DNA of 64,000 nucleotides. Source: Erwinia psidii. GTDB taxonomy: Bacteria; Pseudomonadota; Gammaproteobacteria; Enterobacterales; Enterobacteriaceae. The stretch's first letter is position 1; each line of letters starts with the position of its first letter. The stretch covers positions 186,001 through 250,000 of the forward strand of contig NZ_RHHM01000006.1 in assembly GCF_003846135.1 (NCBI RefSeq). The letters run 5' to 3'. Below are positions 9,904 to 20,127 of the stretch, piece after piece. The position numbers and the translations under genes are program-made. The notes under the pieces were generated by a model. The model saw nothing but the letters and a program-made list of their open reading frames with translations. It was not told where the DNA came from and did not search any database.

Positions 9904-10008
9904 ACAGGCTAAATGGCCGTTGCATCAACGCCTGTGCGTCAGCGCTCAAACTGCAACGGTAAGATGATAAGTACAATGTGAAGTGCGACAAGGTAAACAG
10001 GATACAAC

Positions 10009-10665
10009 ATGGTGGTTTTACACGAGATTATTCAGGCACTCTGGCGACAGGATTTTGCCGCCCTGGCTAATCCTGAAGTAATTTATATCGTCTATGGCAT
10101 TATGTTTTTGACACTCCTGCTGGAGAACGGCCTGTTGCCAGCCGCGTTCCTGCCAGGAGACAGCCTGTTGCTGTTGGCAGGAGCAATGATTGCAAGAGGG
10201 GCAATGAGTTTTGTACCCACCGTTGTGATCCTGACACTCGCCGCGAGTCTGGGCTACTGGTTTAGCTATTTGCAGGGGCGTTGGCTGGGCAACACCCGGA
10301 TAGTGAAAAGCTGGCTGCTGCATCTACCGGTCCAGTACCATCAAAGAGCCTGGGACCTGTTTCACCGGCATGGCTTGATGGCCCTGTTGATCGGACGGTT
10401 TCTCGCATTTGTTCGCACAATCCTGCCCACTATGGCGGGAATTTCAGGTCTGAATGGCACCCGTTTTCAGATTTTCAACTGGCTGAGCGGGATACTGTGG
10501 GTCGGGATTCTGGTCACGCTGGGCTACACCATCAGTCATGTGCCATTCATCAAGCGGCATGAAGATCAGGTGATGGCAATCCTGCTAATCCTGCCACTGG
10601 TGCTGCTGTGCGTTGGAATACTCACCAGTCTGGCCCTGATATGGAAACGGGTTAAAGTAAGCTAA
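10009..10665 (+). CDS. yghB: DedA-family inner membrane protein YghB
   Basis: 218 residues (E. coli YghB 219). DedA proteins are inner-membrane carriers, now linked to polyprenyl-phosphate or phospholipid flipping and needed for envelope integrity and division. The DedA signature is visible as [15 protein letters not shown] and the basic [19 protein letters not shown], with a C-terminal hydrophobic helix (about residues 185-210). It follows metC by 105 bases, as in E. coli. Confidence 0.9.
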   Translation: MVVLHEIIQALWRQDFAALANPEVIYIVYGIMFLTLLLENGLLPAAFLPGDSLLLLAGAMIARGAMSFVPTVVILTLAASLGYWFSYLQGRWLGNTRIVKSWLLHLPVQYHQRAWDLFHRHGLMALLIGRFLAFVRTILPTMAGISGLNGTRFQIFNWLSGILWVGILVTLGYTISHVPFIKRHEDQVMAILLILPLVLLCVGILTSLALIWKRVKVS

Positions 10666-11021
10666 AAATCTGCACGGCAGTGTGAGAAACAGGCCGTTAT
10701 CTGTAGCGACTCGCCATTCAGCACAGATTTCGGCCCACATTAGCTGAGAACAGGTTCGCATTCGTTCTGTCAGACTTGCACTCCATTTCAGCGGGCTGAC
10801 AATAGCTGCAAATCAACAATGGCCTGGCGTTAATCGTGTTTGCCCATTTTTTTGTAAAATTGCCATTCTGATGAAACGAATACAATCGATAAAATTTACT
10901 CCTGAGCGCCAAAAAAGAAACGATCAGAATCTCCAGACTTAACGCCAACCAATCCCGGAAGCCTTATTTCAATTCAGAAAAGATAATGAATAAATTTTTT
11001 CTTTTTCTGTCCCGGCACCGG
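10666..11021. other. Gene-free stretch right of yghB
   Basis: No feature could be recognised. A 76-codon minus-strand frame is present but has no family resemblance, no ribosome binding site and no neighbour support. Confidence 0.4.
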
Positions 11022-11342
11022 ATAAGACTACCCCGTCACTTTCTGATGTGCCGCAGCCTGCTCCGTCAGCTGCTGCTTAGGGCGGACACTTTCAGCTGCT
11101 AACTCACTTTCACGAGATTTACTGTTTGCAACGCCAGCTACAAAGCCGGGATTAATACAAACAGAGTTCACACGCCGCAGCGGCAACGCCAATACGCTCA
11201 GCAAGCTTCAGGGCTTCGCTGCGCAATTCAGGCGAGAATGGTTTACGGGACTTCCTGTTGGTTGAGGCTGGTTTTGTCATGAGTTACCTCTGATTGAGCG
11301 TTTACTCACCTGGTCCCGTGTCCTCTGTTGCTGGGGGAGATC
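11022..11342 (-). mobile_element. Degenerate IS3-group element end with orfA relic
   Basis: Read on the minus strand from 11342, the sequence starts with TGATCTCCCCCAGCAACAG and continues into a leader ending with a GTGAGTAA block. This parallels the left end of IS3 (TGATCTTACCCAGCAATAG). An ATG at about 11281 begins MTKPASTNRKSRKPFSPELR and SEALKLAERIGVAAA, matching the helix-turn-helix of IS3 OrfA. Stops and a frameshift follow, although ESELAAESVRPKQQLTEQA still aligns with the OrfA leucine zipper. The fragment stops near 11022; orfB is absent. Confidence 0.75.
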
Positions 11343-11417
11343 AAATTATTTAACTGAATACAATGAAAATCACCTTTATCCCATAAATAGTTAAAACTTC
11401 CGGTATAAGCAGTACTG

Positions 11418-11816
11418 TTAGATTGGCTTACTACAGTGACATCCCATGATTTTTTCAAGAGAGAGTGAGTTATAATGAACGATGAACTCCCTCATCGTAT
11501 CGGTTGCCGCACCATTATTTTTCTCATCCAAATAATTATTTTTAATATCATGGTTCCCTAATCCATATCGATGAGGCCCATTGAGTACATTTAGCAATTC
11601 GGCCATTTTCAAGCGTTACCAGCCATGGCCAAACGCCGTAAGATCACCATTAATCAAAACCATTGTTTGGGATCTGCATCCAGCAATATACTGATTATTC
11701 TCATTATATTACTCTCTTATTAGTGCTTCAGAACGGGCCTTCCTGCCATTCTCACGTTCAGAAGTCCCGCTATCTGTATTGGCTGTCCCAGAGTATTGTG
11801 GGTCTGATGCAATCAT
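11418..11816 (-). pseudogene. Calcineurin-like metallophosphoesterase, nonsense-mutated fragment
   Basis: The minus-strand frame from an ATG at 11816 reads MIASDPQYSG, then a charged linker, VLINGDLTAFGHGW and, 30 residues later, YGLGNHDIKNN. The GD and GNHD motifs are the metal-binding blocks of calcineurin-like phosphoesterases. An in-frame TAA at 11616-11618 directly follows HGW, and a TAA also lies just before the ATG. The C-terminal GHxH block is missing, so the gene is a broken 5' fragment. Local AT content is higher than in the flanking core genes, which suggests acquired DNA. It sits beside the IS3 relic. Confidence 0.65.
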
Positions 11817-12468
11817 TTAATCATAGCCCGGCCCCAGGGAAACGGAAAAACGATAAAGTAAATAACTCCATCCTGGAAGGTGGCTTCAACCTCACCTGTC
11901 AGCAGCGTGTAAAAGACCTTAGAAAAGGCCTCTTGCCGATCTGGAATTTAAAAAAAACAAAGCCGAATCCGCACCATCGGAAACATCCCACTCACAACAT
12001 GACTTCAGTTATAAGCTGTCCCAAAAGCGTTATTGTGAAAGCAGGTCTGTACACGACCAGCCCCGCGGAGCTTGCAGGCAGCAGCTAAGGATGCAGGGCA
12101 CCGTCGCATAAAAAATGATATATTTTCGTCCGTTCAGGCAGACCACAGTTAATAAAAATAAAGCGTAAAATTTATTCTGCTTATGATTAAATATCATTAT
12201 ATTCAGCATATCAATTGCAATTATTAGCATAAACTAATCAGGGTTTAAAAATAACGTCATCACCGACACTATAAACGACCCTCAAAATTCATTACCACAA
12301 AATAAAAACCAATATATAATATAAAAATATTTCCCCTTCATTAGAAAAGGTGTTATTTAAAAATGAATATGTTCTTGCAGACAAAAATACACCCCTGATA
12401 AAAAAGGATATTACCGCAGTATCGAGCCATATTTTCCATAAGGTATGCAGGTCTGAGATAGTTAAACG
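11817..12468. other. AT-rich decayed stretch left of yqhC
   Basis: No intact gene is seen. A 141-codon plus-strand frame that overlaps the phosphoesterase relic has no family resemblance. From about 12100 to 12400 the sequence is very AT-rich with many short A/T runs, unlike the core genes. It probably belongs to the same decayed island as the IS3 and phosphoesterase relics. Confidence 0.4.
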
Positions 12469-13368
12469 CTATTTCGGTCCAGACTGGCGCATACGGGCAA
12501 TCTCTTCGCCTGGTGTGACGCCAAAATAGCGCTTAAACTCGCGTGAGAACTGCGATGCACTTTCATACCCCACCCGCAGCGCCGCAGCGCTGGCCTTCAC
12601 TCCCTCCTGTAACATCAGCATACGCGCCTGATGAAGACGATAGCTTTTCAGGTATTGCAGCGGTGAGGTGCTGGTCACCGCTTTGAAATGATGATGGAAG
12701 GCTGAGACGCTCATATTTACTTCAGAGGCCAACCTGTCCACGCTGAGATTATCGGTGTAATGACTTTCAATACACCGCACCGCACGGGCAATCTGGCTGA
12801 ACTGTGTCTGACGGCTGACCAGTGCCATTAACGCACCTCCGCATGGCCCCAGCAGGATGTAGTAGAGAATTTCCCTGATAATCTGCGGTCCCAGAACACG
12901 GGCATCCCGTGGTTCCTGAAGCACATTCAGCAGCCGTTCTGCTGCGCAAAGTATCTCTTGCGTAAGGGCCGAGGAGTGGATCCCACGGGTTTGTGGCTGC
13001 GGCTGAAAGCTGTTGTCATCACCAATGGCCACCACCAGATCCTGTAGCTTAACCGGGTCAACATTCAGCAAGATACCGGCCAGTGGCTCTTCAGGGGTGG
13101 CGAAAGTCTCACATTCTACTGACAACGGTACCGTCAGCATCAGATATTCGGTCGCGTCATAGTGAAAAACGCTATTGCCAAGGTAGCCTGTTTTACGGCC
13201 CTGAAACAGAATGACAACCCCTGAGCTGTACAAAACCGGGGTACGTCCACTTGGCTGGTTAGCATAAATCAGGCGAATATCCGGCAATACGCTTATCGCC
13301 GATGTCCCAGCTGAGACCAGATCCACCACCTGCCCAGCCAGCCGGGTACAAAGGGTGCTGCGATCCAT
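12469..13368 (-). CDS. yqhC: AraC-family regulator YqhC
   Basis: 299 residues with high similarity to E. coli YqhC. The N-terminal cupin-like AraC sensor domain (about residues 10-165) shows [19 protein letters not shown] and [13 protein letters not shown]. The C-terminal pair of helix-turn-helix motifs (about 195-290) shows [20 protein letters not shown] and [18 protein letters not shown]. In E. coli YqhC senses aldehydes such as glyoxal and activates yqhD and dkgA. Here yqhD is absent and dkgA lies directly across the 231-base divergent gap, so dkgA is its likely remaining local target. Confidence 0.88.
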   Translation of the reverse strand: MDRSTLCTRLAGQVVDLVSAGTSAISVLPDIRLIYANQPSGRTPVLYSSGVVILFQGRKTGYLGNSVFHYDATEYLMLTVPLSVECETFATPEEPLAGILLNVDPVKLQDLVVAIGDDNSFQPQPQTRGIHSSALTQEILCAAERLLNVLQEPRDARVLGPQIIREILYYILLGPCGGALMALVSRQTQFSQIARAVRCIESHYTDNLSVDRLASEVNMSVSAFHHHFKAVTSTSPLQYLKSYRLHQARMLMLQEGVKASAAALRVGYESASQFSREFKRYFGVTPGEEIARMRQSGPK

Positions 13369-13599
13369 AGTTTATCCTCTCAATTTATATGCCTCATGAT
13401 GGCGAATATCCCCGTAATACGCCAGCGTTGCGCAGAAGCAGGCAACAGCAAGAGAGAAACATGTGCAGCACCCACCATTACCACAGTTAGCCTTTCTGAC
13501 CACCACAAGATTTACCTGATGGTCGGCTAAACTCAACTAAACTTAGGATCACTCAGTCGGCACACGTCGGCGGCTTTACTGGCTGTAAAAGGAGACATC

Positions 13600-14424
13600 A
13601 TGACAGAGCAAACGGTAATTAAACTCCGCGATGGCACTATGATGCCGCAAATCGGCCTTGGCGTATGGCAGGCCAGCATTGATGAGGCACGACACGCCGC
13701 CCTGAAAGCGCTGGAGGTGGGCTATCGTTCCATTGACACTGCGGCAATATACAAAAATGAGGAAGGAATCGGACAGGCACTGCAGGAAACGGAGGTGGGG
13801 CGTGATGATATCTTTATCACCACCAAACTCTGGAACGACGATCAGCTCAATGCGCCGGCAGCGCTGGAAACCAGTCTTAAAAAATTGCGGCTGGACAGCG
13901 TAGATTTGTATCTTATGCACTGGCCCTGTCCGGCAAAAGATAACTATGTTGCCGCATGGAAAGCAATGATTGAGCTACAGAAACAGGGGCTGACCAAAAG
14001 TATTGGCGTCTGTAACTTCAATGAGACCCATCTGAAACGCCTGATGGAGGAAACCGGTGTCAGTCCGGTTATTAATCAGGTAGAACTGCACCCAATGCTG
14101 CAACAGCGTTCGCTTCATGCCTGGAATGCCCTGCATCAAATCCAGACCGAATCCTGGAGCCCACTGGCACAGGGCGGTAAAGGGGTGTTTGAGCAGGACG
14201 TTTTCAAAAATCTGGCGAAGAAATATGGCAAAACACCGGCGCAAATTGTGATCCGCTGGCATCTGGACAGTGGGTTGGTGGTGATACCAAAATCGGTCAC
14301 ACCATCGCGCATAGTGGAAAACTTTCAGGTATTCGACTTCCGTCTGGAAAAAACTGAAATTAGCGAAATTACCTCGCTGGACAAAGGCCATCGTCTTGGG
14401 CCGGATCCTGATACGTTGAATTGA
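13600..14424 (+). CDS. dkgA: 2,5-diketo-D-gluconate reductase A / aldehyde reductase
   Basis: 274 residues (E. coli DkgA 275). It is an aldo-keto reductase that reduces methylglyoxal, 2,5-diketogluconate and related carbonyls with NADPH. The catalytic tetrad is visible: Asp in SIDTAAIY, Tyr in IYKNEEGIG, Lys in TTKLWND and His in YLMHWPCP. The NADP-binding tail IPKSVTPSRIVENF is intact. AAAAGGAGACATC precedes the ATG. It is the first gene across from yqhC because the usual yqhD is missing. Some Pantoea/Erwinia-type bacteria make diketogluconate, which would give it a natural substrate, but this is speculative here. Confidence 0.92.
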   Translation: MTEQTVIKLRDGTMMPQIGLGVWQASIDEARHAALKALEVGYRSIDTAAIYKNEEGIGQALQETEVGRDDIFITTKLWNDDQLNAPAALETSLKKLRLDSVDLYLMHWPCPAKDNYVAAWKAMIELQKQGLTKSIGVCNFNETHLKRLMEETGVSPVINQVELHPMLQQRSLHAWNALHQIQTESWSPLAQGGKGVFEQDVFKNLAKKYGKTPAQIVIRWHLDSGLVVIPKSVTPSRIVENFQVFDFRLEKTEISEITSLDKGHRLGPDPDTLN

Positions 14425-14830
14425 TATTAAGGCTGGTTAGTTTTTAATTAACAATCCAGCTTAATTATTTTAATAGACAACGGACCTTAATTAACACCAG
14501 GGAAAGCCTGTGTAGCAGCAGGCTTTCCACTTCTCTTTGTCATTACTTTAAACCTTTTTTAAATCAGAATGATATTTTCTTATTATTCTTAAAAATACAA
14601 TCATGAAGAACCAAAAATTAATGCAGATCAGAGGAACTTGCAGTTAAAAAAACACATCTTTTCATAGGAATACACAAAAAAAGAAAGTAAATGATATTAA
14701 TAACAGCGGATAAAAAGACTGCAACCGCAGATAAATTTACAAAGTAGCTCTGGATATTTCATATTAAAATTGCATACTGTTTATAAATGAAAGTTTCAAC
14801 CAATCACCTTTAATTATGGATGGTTTTACA
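14425..14830. other. AT-rich intergenic stretch right of dkgA
   Basis: Apart from the terminator-like hairpin at 14501-14528 nothing is recognised. The second half is AT-rich and must carry the promoter of the small exported protein that follows. Confidence 0.4.
14501..14528 (+). terminator. Probable dkgA terminator
   Basis: GGAAAGCCTG and CAGGCTTTCC form a perfect 10-bp stem with an 8-base loop, followed by the pyrimidine-rich ACTTCTCTTT. The T tract is imperfect. Confidence 0.55.
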
Positions 14831-15109
14831 ATGAAAAAAATGATTTCATTTATCGTTCTTACCATGTTGAGTAGCTCAGTTTTCGCAGCACAGATCATAC
14901 CCAAAAACGAACTCAATAATTACATTAAGAAAGAACGCGTGTCCGTATCGAACGTCAGAGGTGGTAAGACAAAAGCGGTTGATGCGCTGAGAGCAGAGGT
15001 CGATAAGAAAGGCGGTGAATATATGTATATCTCATCCCTGGGCCGTCCGGGCGACTCAAGCCATTGGCGTGGCACGGCCATTGTTCTGGAAAAGAAAAAC
15101 GAACCTTAA
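14831..15109 (+). CDS. Small exported DUF1471 (YhcN/BhsA-like) protein
   Basis: 92 residues from the ATG at 14831, which has GGATGG upstream and opens directly into a Sec signal peptide (MKKMISFIVLTMLSSSVFAA). The remaining ~70 residues follow the YdgH/BhsA/McbA pattern: VSVSNVRGGKTKAVDALRAE, then KKGGEYMYISSLG and a final strand HWRGTAIVLEKK. Members are small periplasmic stress proteins affecting biofilm and envelope stress. The ortholog cannot be named. It stands alone in AT-rich surroundings. Confidence 0.7.
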   Translation: MKKMISFIVLTMLSSSVFAAQIIPKNELNNYIKKERVSVSNVRGGKTKAVDALRAEVDKKGGEYMYISSLGRPGDSSHWRGTAIVLEKKNEP

Positions 15110-15304
15110 ATCTGTCAAAAAAATACCCTAATACTGATTATTCCATACCCTGGCAACACAATTTATTGCGCGGCCGGGGTTTTAATGATTCCCCCACTGG
15201 CATTCTGCAGAGCAGCGCTAAGTTAATTATTTGCATTGTTCTGAAACTGTATCAGGACCAGCACGGCATAAATTTCAAATAAAATTATTAACCTCGCCGA
15301 GAAT

Positions 15305-15330
15305 AAACAGCCGTGACATGCAGGCTGTTT
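15305..15330 (-). terminator. Probable terminator of the parC-plsC-ftsP operon
   Basis: Just downstream of the ftsP stop on the minus strand, AAACAGCC and GGCTGTTT form an 8-bp stem with a 10-base loop. The right arm ends in TTTATTC. Confidence 0.55.
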
Positions 15331-15341
15331 CTCTCTCGCGC

Positions 15342-16757
15342 TTAAACCGCTGGCTGTGTCTGAAGTTGTCCGCCACTTCCACGATCGGCCATTTCAAGCG
15401 TCTGACTGTAGTAGACAAAAGGGAAATGAGCGGAAGACGGTTGCGTAAAAGCAACAAACAGCTCCACGCTGCCATCCACCCAGACCGTATCCTTCCATCC
15501 GCGGTCTTCCACCATTGGTTGCGCACCGTTGACGTTTTTAATAAGGAACATCACGCCCTGAATATGAAATGACTGTGGCAAATCAGCATAAATTACCCAG
15601 CGCTCATAAGTGCCCAGCTGCGCCTGAGTATCTATGCGCCCCACATCCCACAGGGCACCATTGATTCCCGGCTGAGCATCACCCAGACGAAATTCCCGCG
15701 TTCGGCTGACGCTGCCTTCAATCACCTGATCGGCCAGCAGTCGCATCGGCAGATTATCCGTGACCAGCGGCAACAGCCCGGTAGGGCTAAGCGTCAGCAC
15801 CATCGTGGAGGTCAACATGCTGGATGGCTGGAACAACCCCCGCAGGCGTTCGACAATGCCCGCAGCACGACCCGCGGTAATCGACACCTCATCCCCCTGG
15901 CTCATATCCACCAGAATCTCGCGTCGCTCTCCCGGTGCCAACGAAAGCTGCTGCACGGCCACCGGCGCCGGGAGAAGTCCCTGATCGCTGGCAATAACGT
16001 TAAATGCACGGCTGTCACTCATCTGCAACAGGTAGCGACGGGAGTTGGAGGCATTGAGCAGCCGTAAGCGCACCCAGCCACGGGAAACCTCAACCCAGGG
16101 GTTCTGTACCCCGTTAACCAGCAGCGTATCACCAACAAAGCCACCGCTGCCGGGCGGATCGTATTCCGGCGAGCCGAAATTATCGATGCGTTTGTCCTGA
16201 ATAATCAGCGGAAAATCATCCACGCCATAGTGATTTGGCAGCGGCAATGCTTTACTTATCTCATCTTCCACCAGCCACATTCCTGCGAGACCGTTATAGA
16301 TATGCGAGGCCATGTGGTTTGGCGTAATGGCATGATACCAGCAGGTTGCCGCAGGCTGGCGAACCGGCATCACGGGTGCCCAGTCGACGCCCGGTGACAT
16401 CAGCCGCGGCGCTCCTCCCATCAACGCCCCCGGAACCTGAAGACCGCTGATCGTCATCGCCACCGGCTCACTGAGGCGGTTACTGTAGATCAGTTTGACA
16501 TCATCACCATTCCACACCCGCACGGTAGGGCCAAGGTACAGGCCGTTAATCCCCCATACCTGAGCTTTACTGCCACTGGTAAATGACCAGTGACTGCGTT
16601 GCAGGGTAAGAAAAACCGGCTGTCCACGGCGGGATTCAACTAATGGAGGAACCGGTAATGGGGTGCCCGGACCGGCAGCGTGAACGCTGAAAGGCAGCGC
16701 GCTGGCGCACAGTGCCGTGCCGGATGTCTTAAGAAACTGACGACGACTAAAGGACAT
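15342..16757 (-). CDS. ftsP: Cell division protein FtsP (SufI)
   Basis: 471 residues from the ATG at 16757, chosen for the upstream GGAG and because it starts at MSFSRRQFLKTSG, a classic twin-arginine signal. The longer frame adds 16 unlikely residues. FtsP is a periplasmic multicopper-oxidase-fold protein that has lost the copper ligands and protects the division septum under stress. Three cupredoxin domains are seen, with WYHAITPNHMASHIYNGLAGM in domain 1 and SFHIQGVMFLIKNVNG near the C terminus. It is the last gene of parC-plsC-ftsP, as in E. coli. Confidence 0.92.
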   Translation of the reverse strand: MSFSRRQFLKTSGTALCASALPFSVHAAGPGTPLPVPPLVESRRGQPVFLTLQRSHWSFTSGSKAQVWGINGLYLGPTVRVWNGDDVKLIYSNRLSEPVAMTISGLQVPGALMGGAPRLMSPGVDWAPVMPVRQPAATCWYHAITPNHMASHIYNGLAGMWLVEDEISKALPLPNHYGVDDFPLIIQDKRIDNFGSPEYDPPGSGGFVGDTLLVNGVQNPWVEVSRGWVRLRLLNASNSRRYLLQMSDSRAFNVIASDQGLLPAPVAVQQLSLAPGERREILVDMSQGDEVSITAGRAAGIVERLRGLFQPSSMLTSTMVLTLSPTGLLPLVTDNLPMRLLADQVIEGSVSRTREFRLGDAQPGINGALWDVGRIDTQAQLGTYERWVIYADLPQSFHIQGVMFLIKNVNGAQPMVEDRGWKDTVWVDGSVELFVAFTQPSSAHFPFVYYSQTLEMADRGSGGQLQTQPAV

Positions 16758-16846
16758 AAACACTCCGTGACCCAAAAGCTGCCCGGTAACCGGGCTACTA
16801 TCCATTTTTATGATTGTGATAAATGCTGTGTGTGGCGAGGCCGGTG

Positions 16847-17584
16847 CTAGCGGTTACCGGCGGCTTCGCGAGTGGCTACTTCCGCGTTCAGTTCTTCCAG
16901 TTTAGCCGCCATCAGTTCACGGCAGTGGGTTGCCAGCTTGCGCACCGACTGGTCGGCAAAGGAGGAGGTATCCACCGGTGGCAGCATCTCAACAATGACC
17001 AGGCCGTTTTTCAGCCGGTTCAGTTTAATTTTGTTGTGTGTGTCACTAATCACTATTGGGATAACCGGCACACCGGCTGCCATTGCCGCATAGAAAGCGC
17101 CCGTTTTGAACGGTAGCAGCCCACGCCCACGGCTACGGGTGCCTTCCGGGAACATCCAGAATGAGATTTTTTTCTTTTTGAACTGATTAACCAGCTCAGC
17201 AATGGTGCCATGTGCACTGGCCCGGTTATCACGATCGATAAGCAAATTGCCCGCCAGCCAGTACAGCTGCCCAAAAAAGGGGATCCACAGCAAACTTTTC
17301 TTGCCGACGGTGACGGTTGTCGGCTGCACAATGTTGGCCGCGGTGATCATGTCGTAATTATTCTGGTGGTTGGCTATATAGATAGCATTCGGAAAATTTT
17401 CCGCCCCGGCGGGTTTACGCAGTTCAACCTTCAGGCCAAAAACCGTCGACAGGCGGCCAAACAGATGACCAAACGTTGCCACATGACGTGGATTGCGTGG
17501 GCTGAAGAGGCAATAAATACTGCCAAACACACAGACCAGCACCGAATAGGTAATTACTATGATGAAACGTAAAATGGAGAGCAT
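16847..17584 (-). CDS. plsC: 1-acyl-sn-glycerol-3-phosphate acyltransferase
   Basis: 245 residues from the ATG at 17584, the same length as E. coli PlsC; GAGGATG precedes it. An upstream in-frame start would add 26 unrelated residues. It adds the second acyl chain in phospholipid synthesis, making phosphatidic acid. The catalytic H-x4-D is in NHQNNYD and the glycerophosphate motif is FPEGTRSRG. An N-terminal membrane segment (about residues 4-24) anchors it. It lies between parC and ftsP in one transcript. Confidence 0.95.
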   Translation of the reverse strand: MLSILRFIIVITYSVLVCVFGSIYCLFSPRNPRHVATFGHLFGRLSTVFGLKVELRKPAGAENFPNAIYIANHQNNYDMITAANIVQPTTVTVGKKSLLWIPFFGQLYWLAGNLLIDRDNRASAHGTIAELVNQFKKKKISFWMFPEGTRSRGRGLLPFKTGAFYAAMAAGVPVIPIVISDTHNKIKLNRLKNGLVIVEMLPPVDTSSFADQSVRKLATHCRELMAAKLEELNAEVATREAAGNR

Positions 17585-17705
17585 CACATCCTCGTTATTG
17601 CTTTCAGACCCGGCCAGCAGGCCCGACCAGAGTATATCCTGAGTGGGTGGAATATGCCGCATTTCACCGGGTTAGCAGCGCTTTTGCCGCTCACCCGACG
17701 GGCGG

Positions 17706-19979
17706 TTACGCTTCGCTGTCGCCCGTTTTCGCACGCGCTGGCACATCCACTTCAACCCGATCAATGCGTTGCAGGCCACGCGGCAGCTGCGTACCCTTTC
17801 GTCCACGCTCTGCGCGGAACTTCTGAAGATCTTCCGGGCGTAAAGTGAGTTTTCGCTTACCCACGTGGAGCGTAACAGCCGCCTGCGGTGACAGCAGCAG
17901 CAGCCAGCTGAGCTTATCCTCACCGGAGGCCGCCTGGGCCGCCGGGACAGACACAATTTTATTGCCTTTCCCTTTCGACAGCTGAGGCAAATCAGCAACC
18001 GGGAACATCAGCATTCTTCCGGCTGCAGTAATAGCCAGCAACAGTTCATCGTCGTGATGAATGGCGATGGGCGTCATCACTTTCGCGTTTTCCGGCAGGC
18101 TCAACAGCGCTTTCCCTGCACGGTTACGTGAGACCAGATCGCCGAAAGTACAGACGAAACCGTAACCGGCATCAGACGCCATCAGCAGTCTTTGTTCATC
18201 GGATTCCATCAGCACCTGTTCGATGATGGCACCCGGCGGCGGCGTCAGCTTGCCGGTCAGCGGCTCGCCCTGCCCGCGCGCCGATGGCAGAGTGACAGGA
18301 TCCAGCGCGTAGCTGCGCCCGGTAGAGTCAATAAACACCACCGGCTGATTGCTCTTACCGCGCGCGGCAGCATGGTAGCTGTCACCCGCTTTATAGCTCA
18401 GGCCACCGGGATCAATGTCATGTCCCTTGGCGCTTCGCACCCAGCCCATCTGCGACAGCACAATCGTCACCGGCTCGGAAGGCACCAGCTCGTTTTCGCT
18501 GATGGCTTTCGCTTCTTCACGTTCACGCAGTGGAGAACGGCGATCGTCGCCATAGGCATCGCTGTCAGCCTGAAGCTCTTTTTTCAGCAACGTGTTCATC
18601 TTCCGTTCAGAAGCCAGGGTCTCCTGCAACCTGTCACGCTCTTTGGCCAGCTCATCCTGCTCACCGCGAATTTTCATCTCTTCCAGTTTGGCAAGATGAC
18701 GTAATTTCAGTTCAAGGATCGCTTCGGCCTGGGTTTCGCTGATACCAAAACGCGCCATCAGTTCCGGCTTAGGTTCGTCCTCGCTACGGATGATATGGAT
18801 CACCTCGTCGATGTTGAGGAACGCAATCAGCAAACCTTCAAGTATATGCAGCCGTTTCAGCACTTTTTCCAGACGGAAGTTCAGGCGGCGACGCACGGTT
18901 GCACGACGAAAAACCAGCCATTCGCTGATAATCTCCAGCAGGTTTTTCACCGCCGGGCGGTTATCCAGACCGATCATGTTCAGGTTGATGCGGTAGCTTT
19001 TCTCCAGATCTGTCGTGGCAAACAGATGATTCATCACCTGTTCCATCTCCACGCGACTGGAGCGCGGAACAATTACCAGCCGCGTCGGGTTCTCATGGTT
19101 GGACTCATCACGCAGATCTTCCACCATCGGCAGCTTTTTGTTACGCATCTGCGTGGCAATCTGCTCCAGCACGCGCGCGCCGGAAACCTGATGTGGCAAT
19201 GCGGTGATCACCACATCGCCATCCTCTTTTTTCCATACGGCACGCATCCGCACTGAACCACGTCCGTTCTGGTAAATTTTACGGATCTCATTACGCGGCG
19301 TGATGATCTCTGCTTCGGTGGGGTAATCCGGCCCCTGAACAATGTCCATTAACTCATCCAGCGACGCGTTGGGTGAGTCGATCAATTTGATCGCCGCCTG
19401 CGCAACTTCACGCAGGTTGTGCGGTGGGATGTCGGTCGCCATGCCGACGGCAATGCCCGTGGTGCCGTTGAGCAGAATATTTGGCAAACGGGCAGGCAGT
19501 ATGGAAGGCTCCTGCATCGTTCCATCGAAATTCGGGATAAAGTCAACGGTGCCCTGAGCCAGCTCACTGAGCAACAGATCGGCATACTTAGACAGCCGCG
19601 ATTCGGTGTAACGCATCGCCGCAAAGGATTTGGGATCGTCCGGTGCCCCCCAGTTGCCTTGCCCATCGACCAGCGGATAGCGATAGGAAAAAGGCTGTGC
19701 CATCAGCACCATCGCTTCATAGCAGGCACTGTCCCCATGAGGATGATATTTACCTAACACATCACCGACCGTTCGCGCTGATTTTTTGAACTTGGCACTG
19801 TTATTCAGTCCCAGCTCCGACATCGCATAGACGATACGACGCTGCACGGGCTTAAGCCCGTCGCCAATATAGGGCAGCGCACGGTCCATAATGACGTACA
19901 TGGAATAGTTAAGGTAGGCTTCTTCCGTAAACTTATGCAGGGCACGACGCTCTGCACCATCCTGCGTCAGATCACTCAT
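17706..19979 (-). CDS. parC: DNA topoisomerase IV subunit A
   Basis: 757 residues from the ATG at 19979 (E. coli 752). The upstream in-frame start at 20015 is rejected because the family starts with MSDxxx. It is the DNA breakage-reunion subunit of topoisomerase IV, which decatenates daughter chromosomes with ParE. The catalytic tyrosine is in [12 protein letters not shown]. The quinolone-resistance region reads [12 protein letters not shown], with wild-type Ser and Glu at the usual resistance positions. The C-terminal beta-pinwheel shows repeated blades ([32 protein letters not shown]). First gene of the parC-plsC-ftsP operon. Confidence 0.97.
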   Translation of the reverse strand: MSDLTQDGAERRALHKFTEEAYLNYSMYVIMDRALPYIGDGLKPVQRRIVYAMSELGLNNSAKFKKSARTVGDVLGKYHPHGDSACYEAMVLMAQPFSYRYPLVDGQGNWGAPDDPKSFAAMRYTESRLSKYADLLLSELAQGTVDFIPNFDGTMQEPSILPARLPNILLNGTTGIAVGMATDIPPHNLREVAQAAIKLIDSPNASLDELMDIVQGPDYPTEAEIITPRNEIRKIYQNGRGSVRMRAVWKKEDGDVVITALPHQVSGARVLEQIATQMRNKKLPMVEDLRDESNHENPTRLVIVPRSSRVEMEQVMNHLFATTDLEKSYRINLNMIGLDNRPAVKNLLEIISEWLVFRRATVRRRLNFRLEKVLKRLHILEGLLIAFLNIDEVIHIIRSEDEPKPELMARFGISETQAEAILELKLRHLAKLEEMKIRGEQDELAKERDRLQETLASERKMNTLLKKELQADSDAYGDDRRSPLREREEAKAISENELVPSEPVTIVLSQMGWVRSAKGHDIDPGGLSYKAGDSYHAAARGKSNQPVVFIDSTGRSYALDPVTLPSARGQGEPLTGKLTPPPGAIIEQVLMESDEQRLLMASDAGYGFVCTFGDLVSRNRAGKALLSLPENAKVMTPIAIHHDDELLLAITAAGRMLMFPVADLPQLSKGKGNKIVSVPAAQAASGEDKLSWLLLLSPQAAVTLHVGKRKLTLRPEDLQKFRAERGRKGTQLPRGLQRIDRVEVDVPARAKTGDSEA

Positions 19980-20127
19980 TATTCTTGGTTCCTCATATCG
20001 CGGCGTGATCGACACGCCACAGCGGGATCGTTTGGCGAGGATAGTACCTTATCCGGGCAGGTTCTGTCACAGGTAACCGTGGAGCAAGATGGATGACGGC
20101 GGGCGTCTGTATTTCCCGCCGGGTGCG

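Noticed and set aside
11663-12088. 141-codon plus-strand frame
   Set aside because: Its first part is the antisense shadow of the metallophosphoesterase relic, and the rest has no family resemblance.
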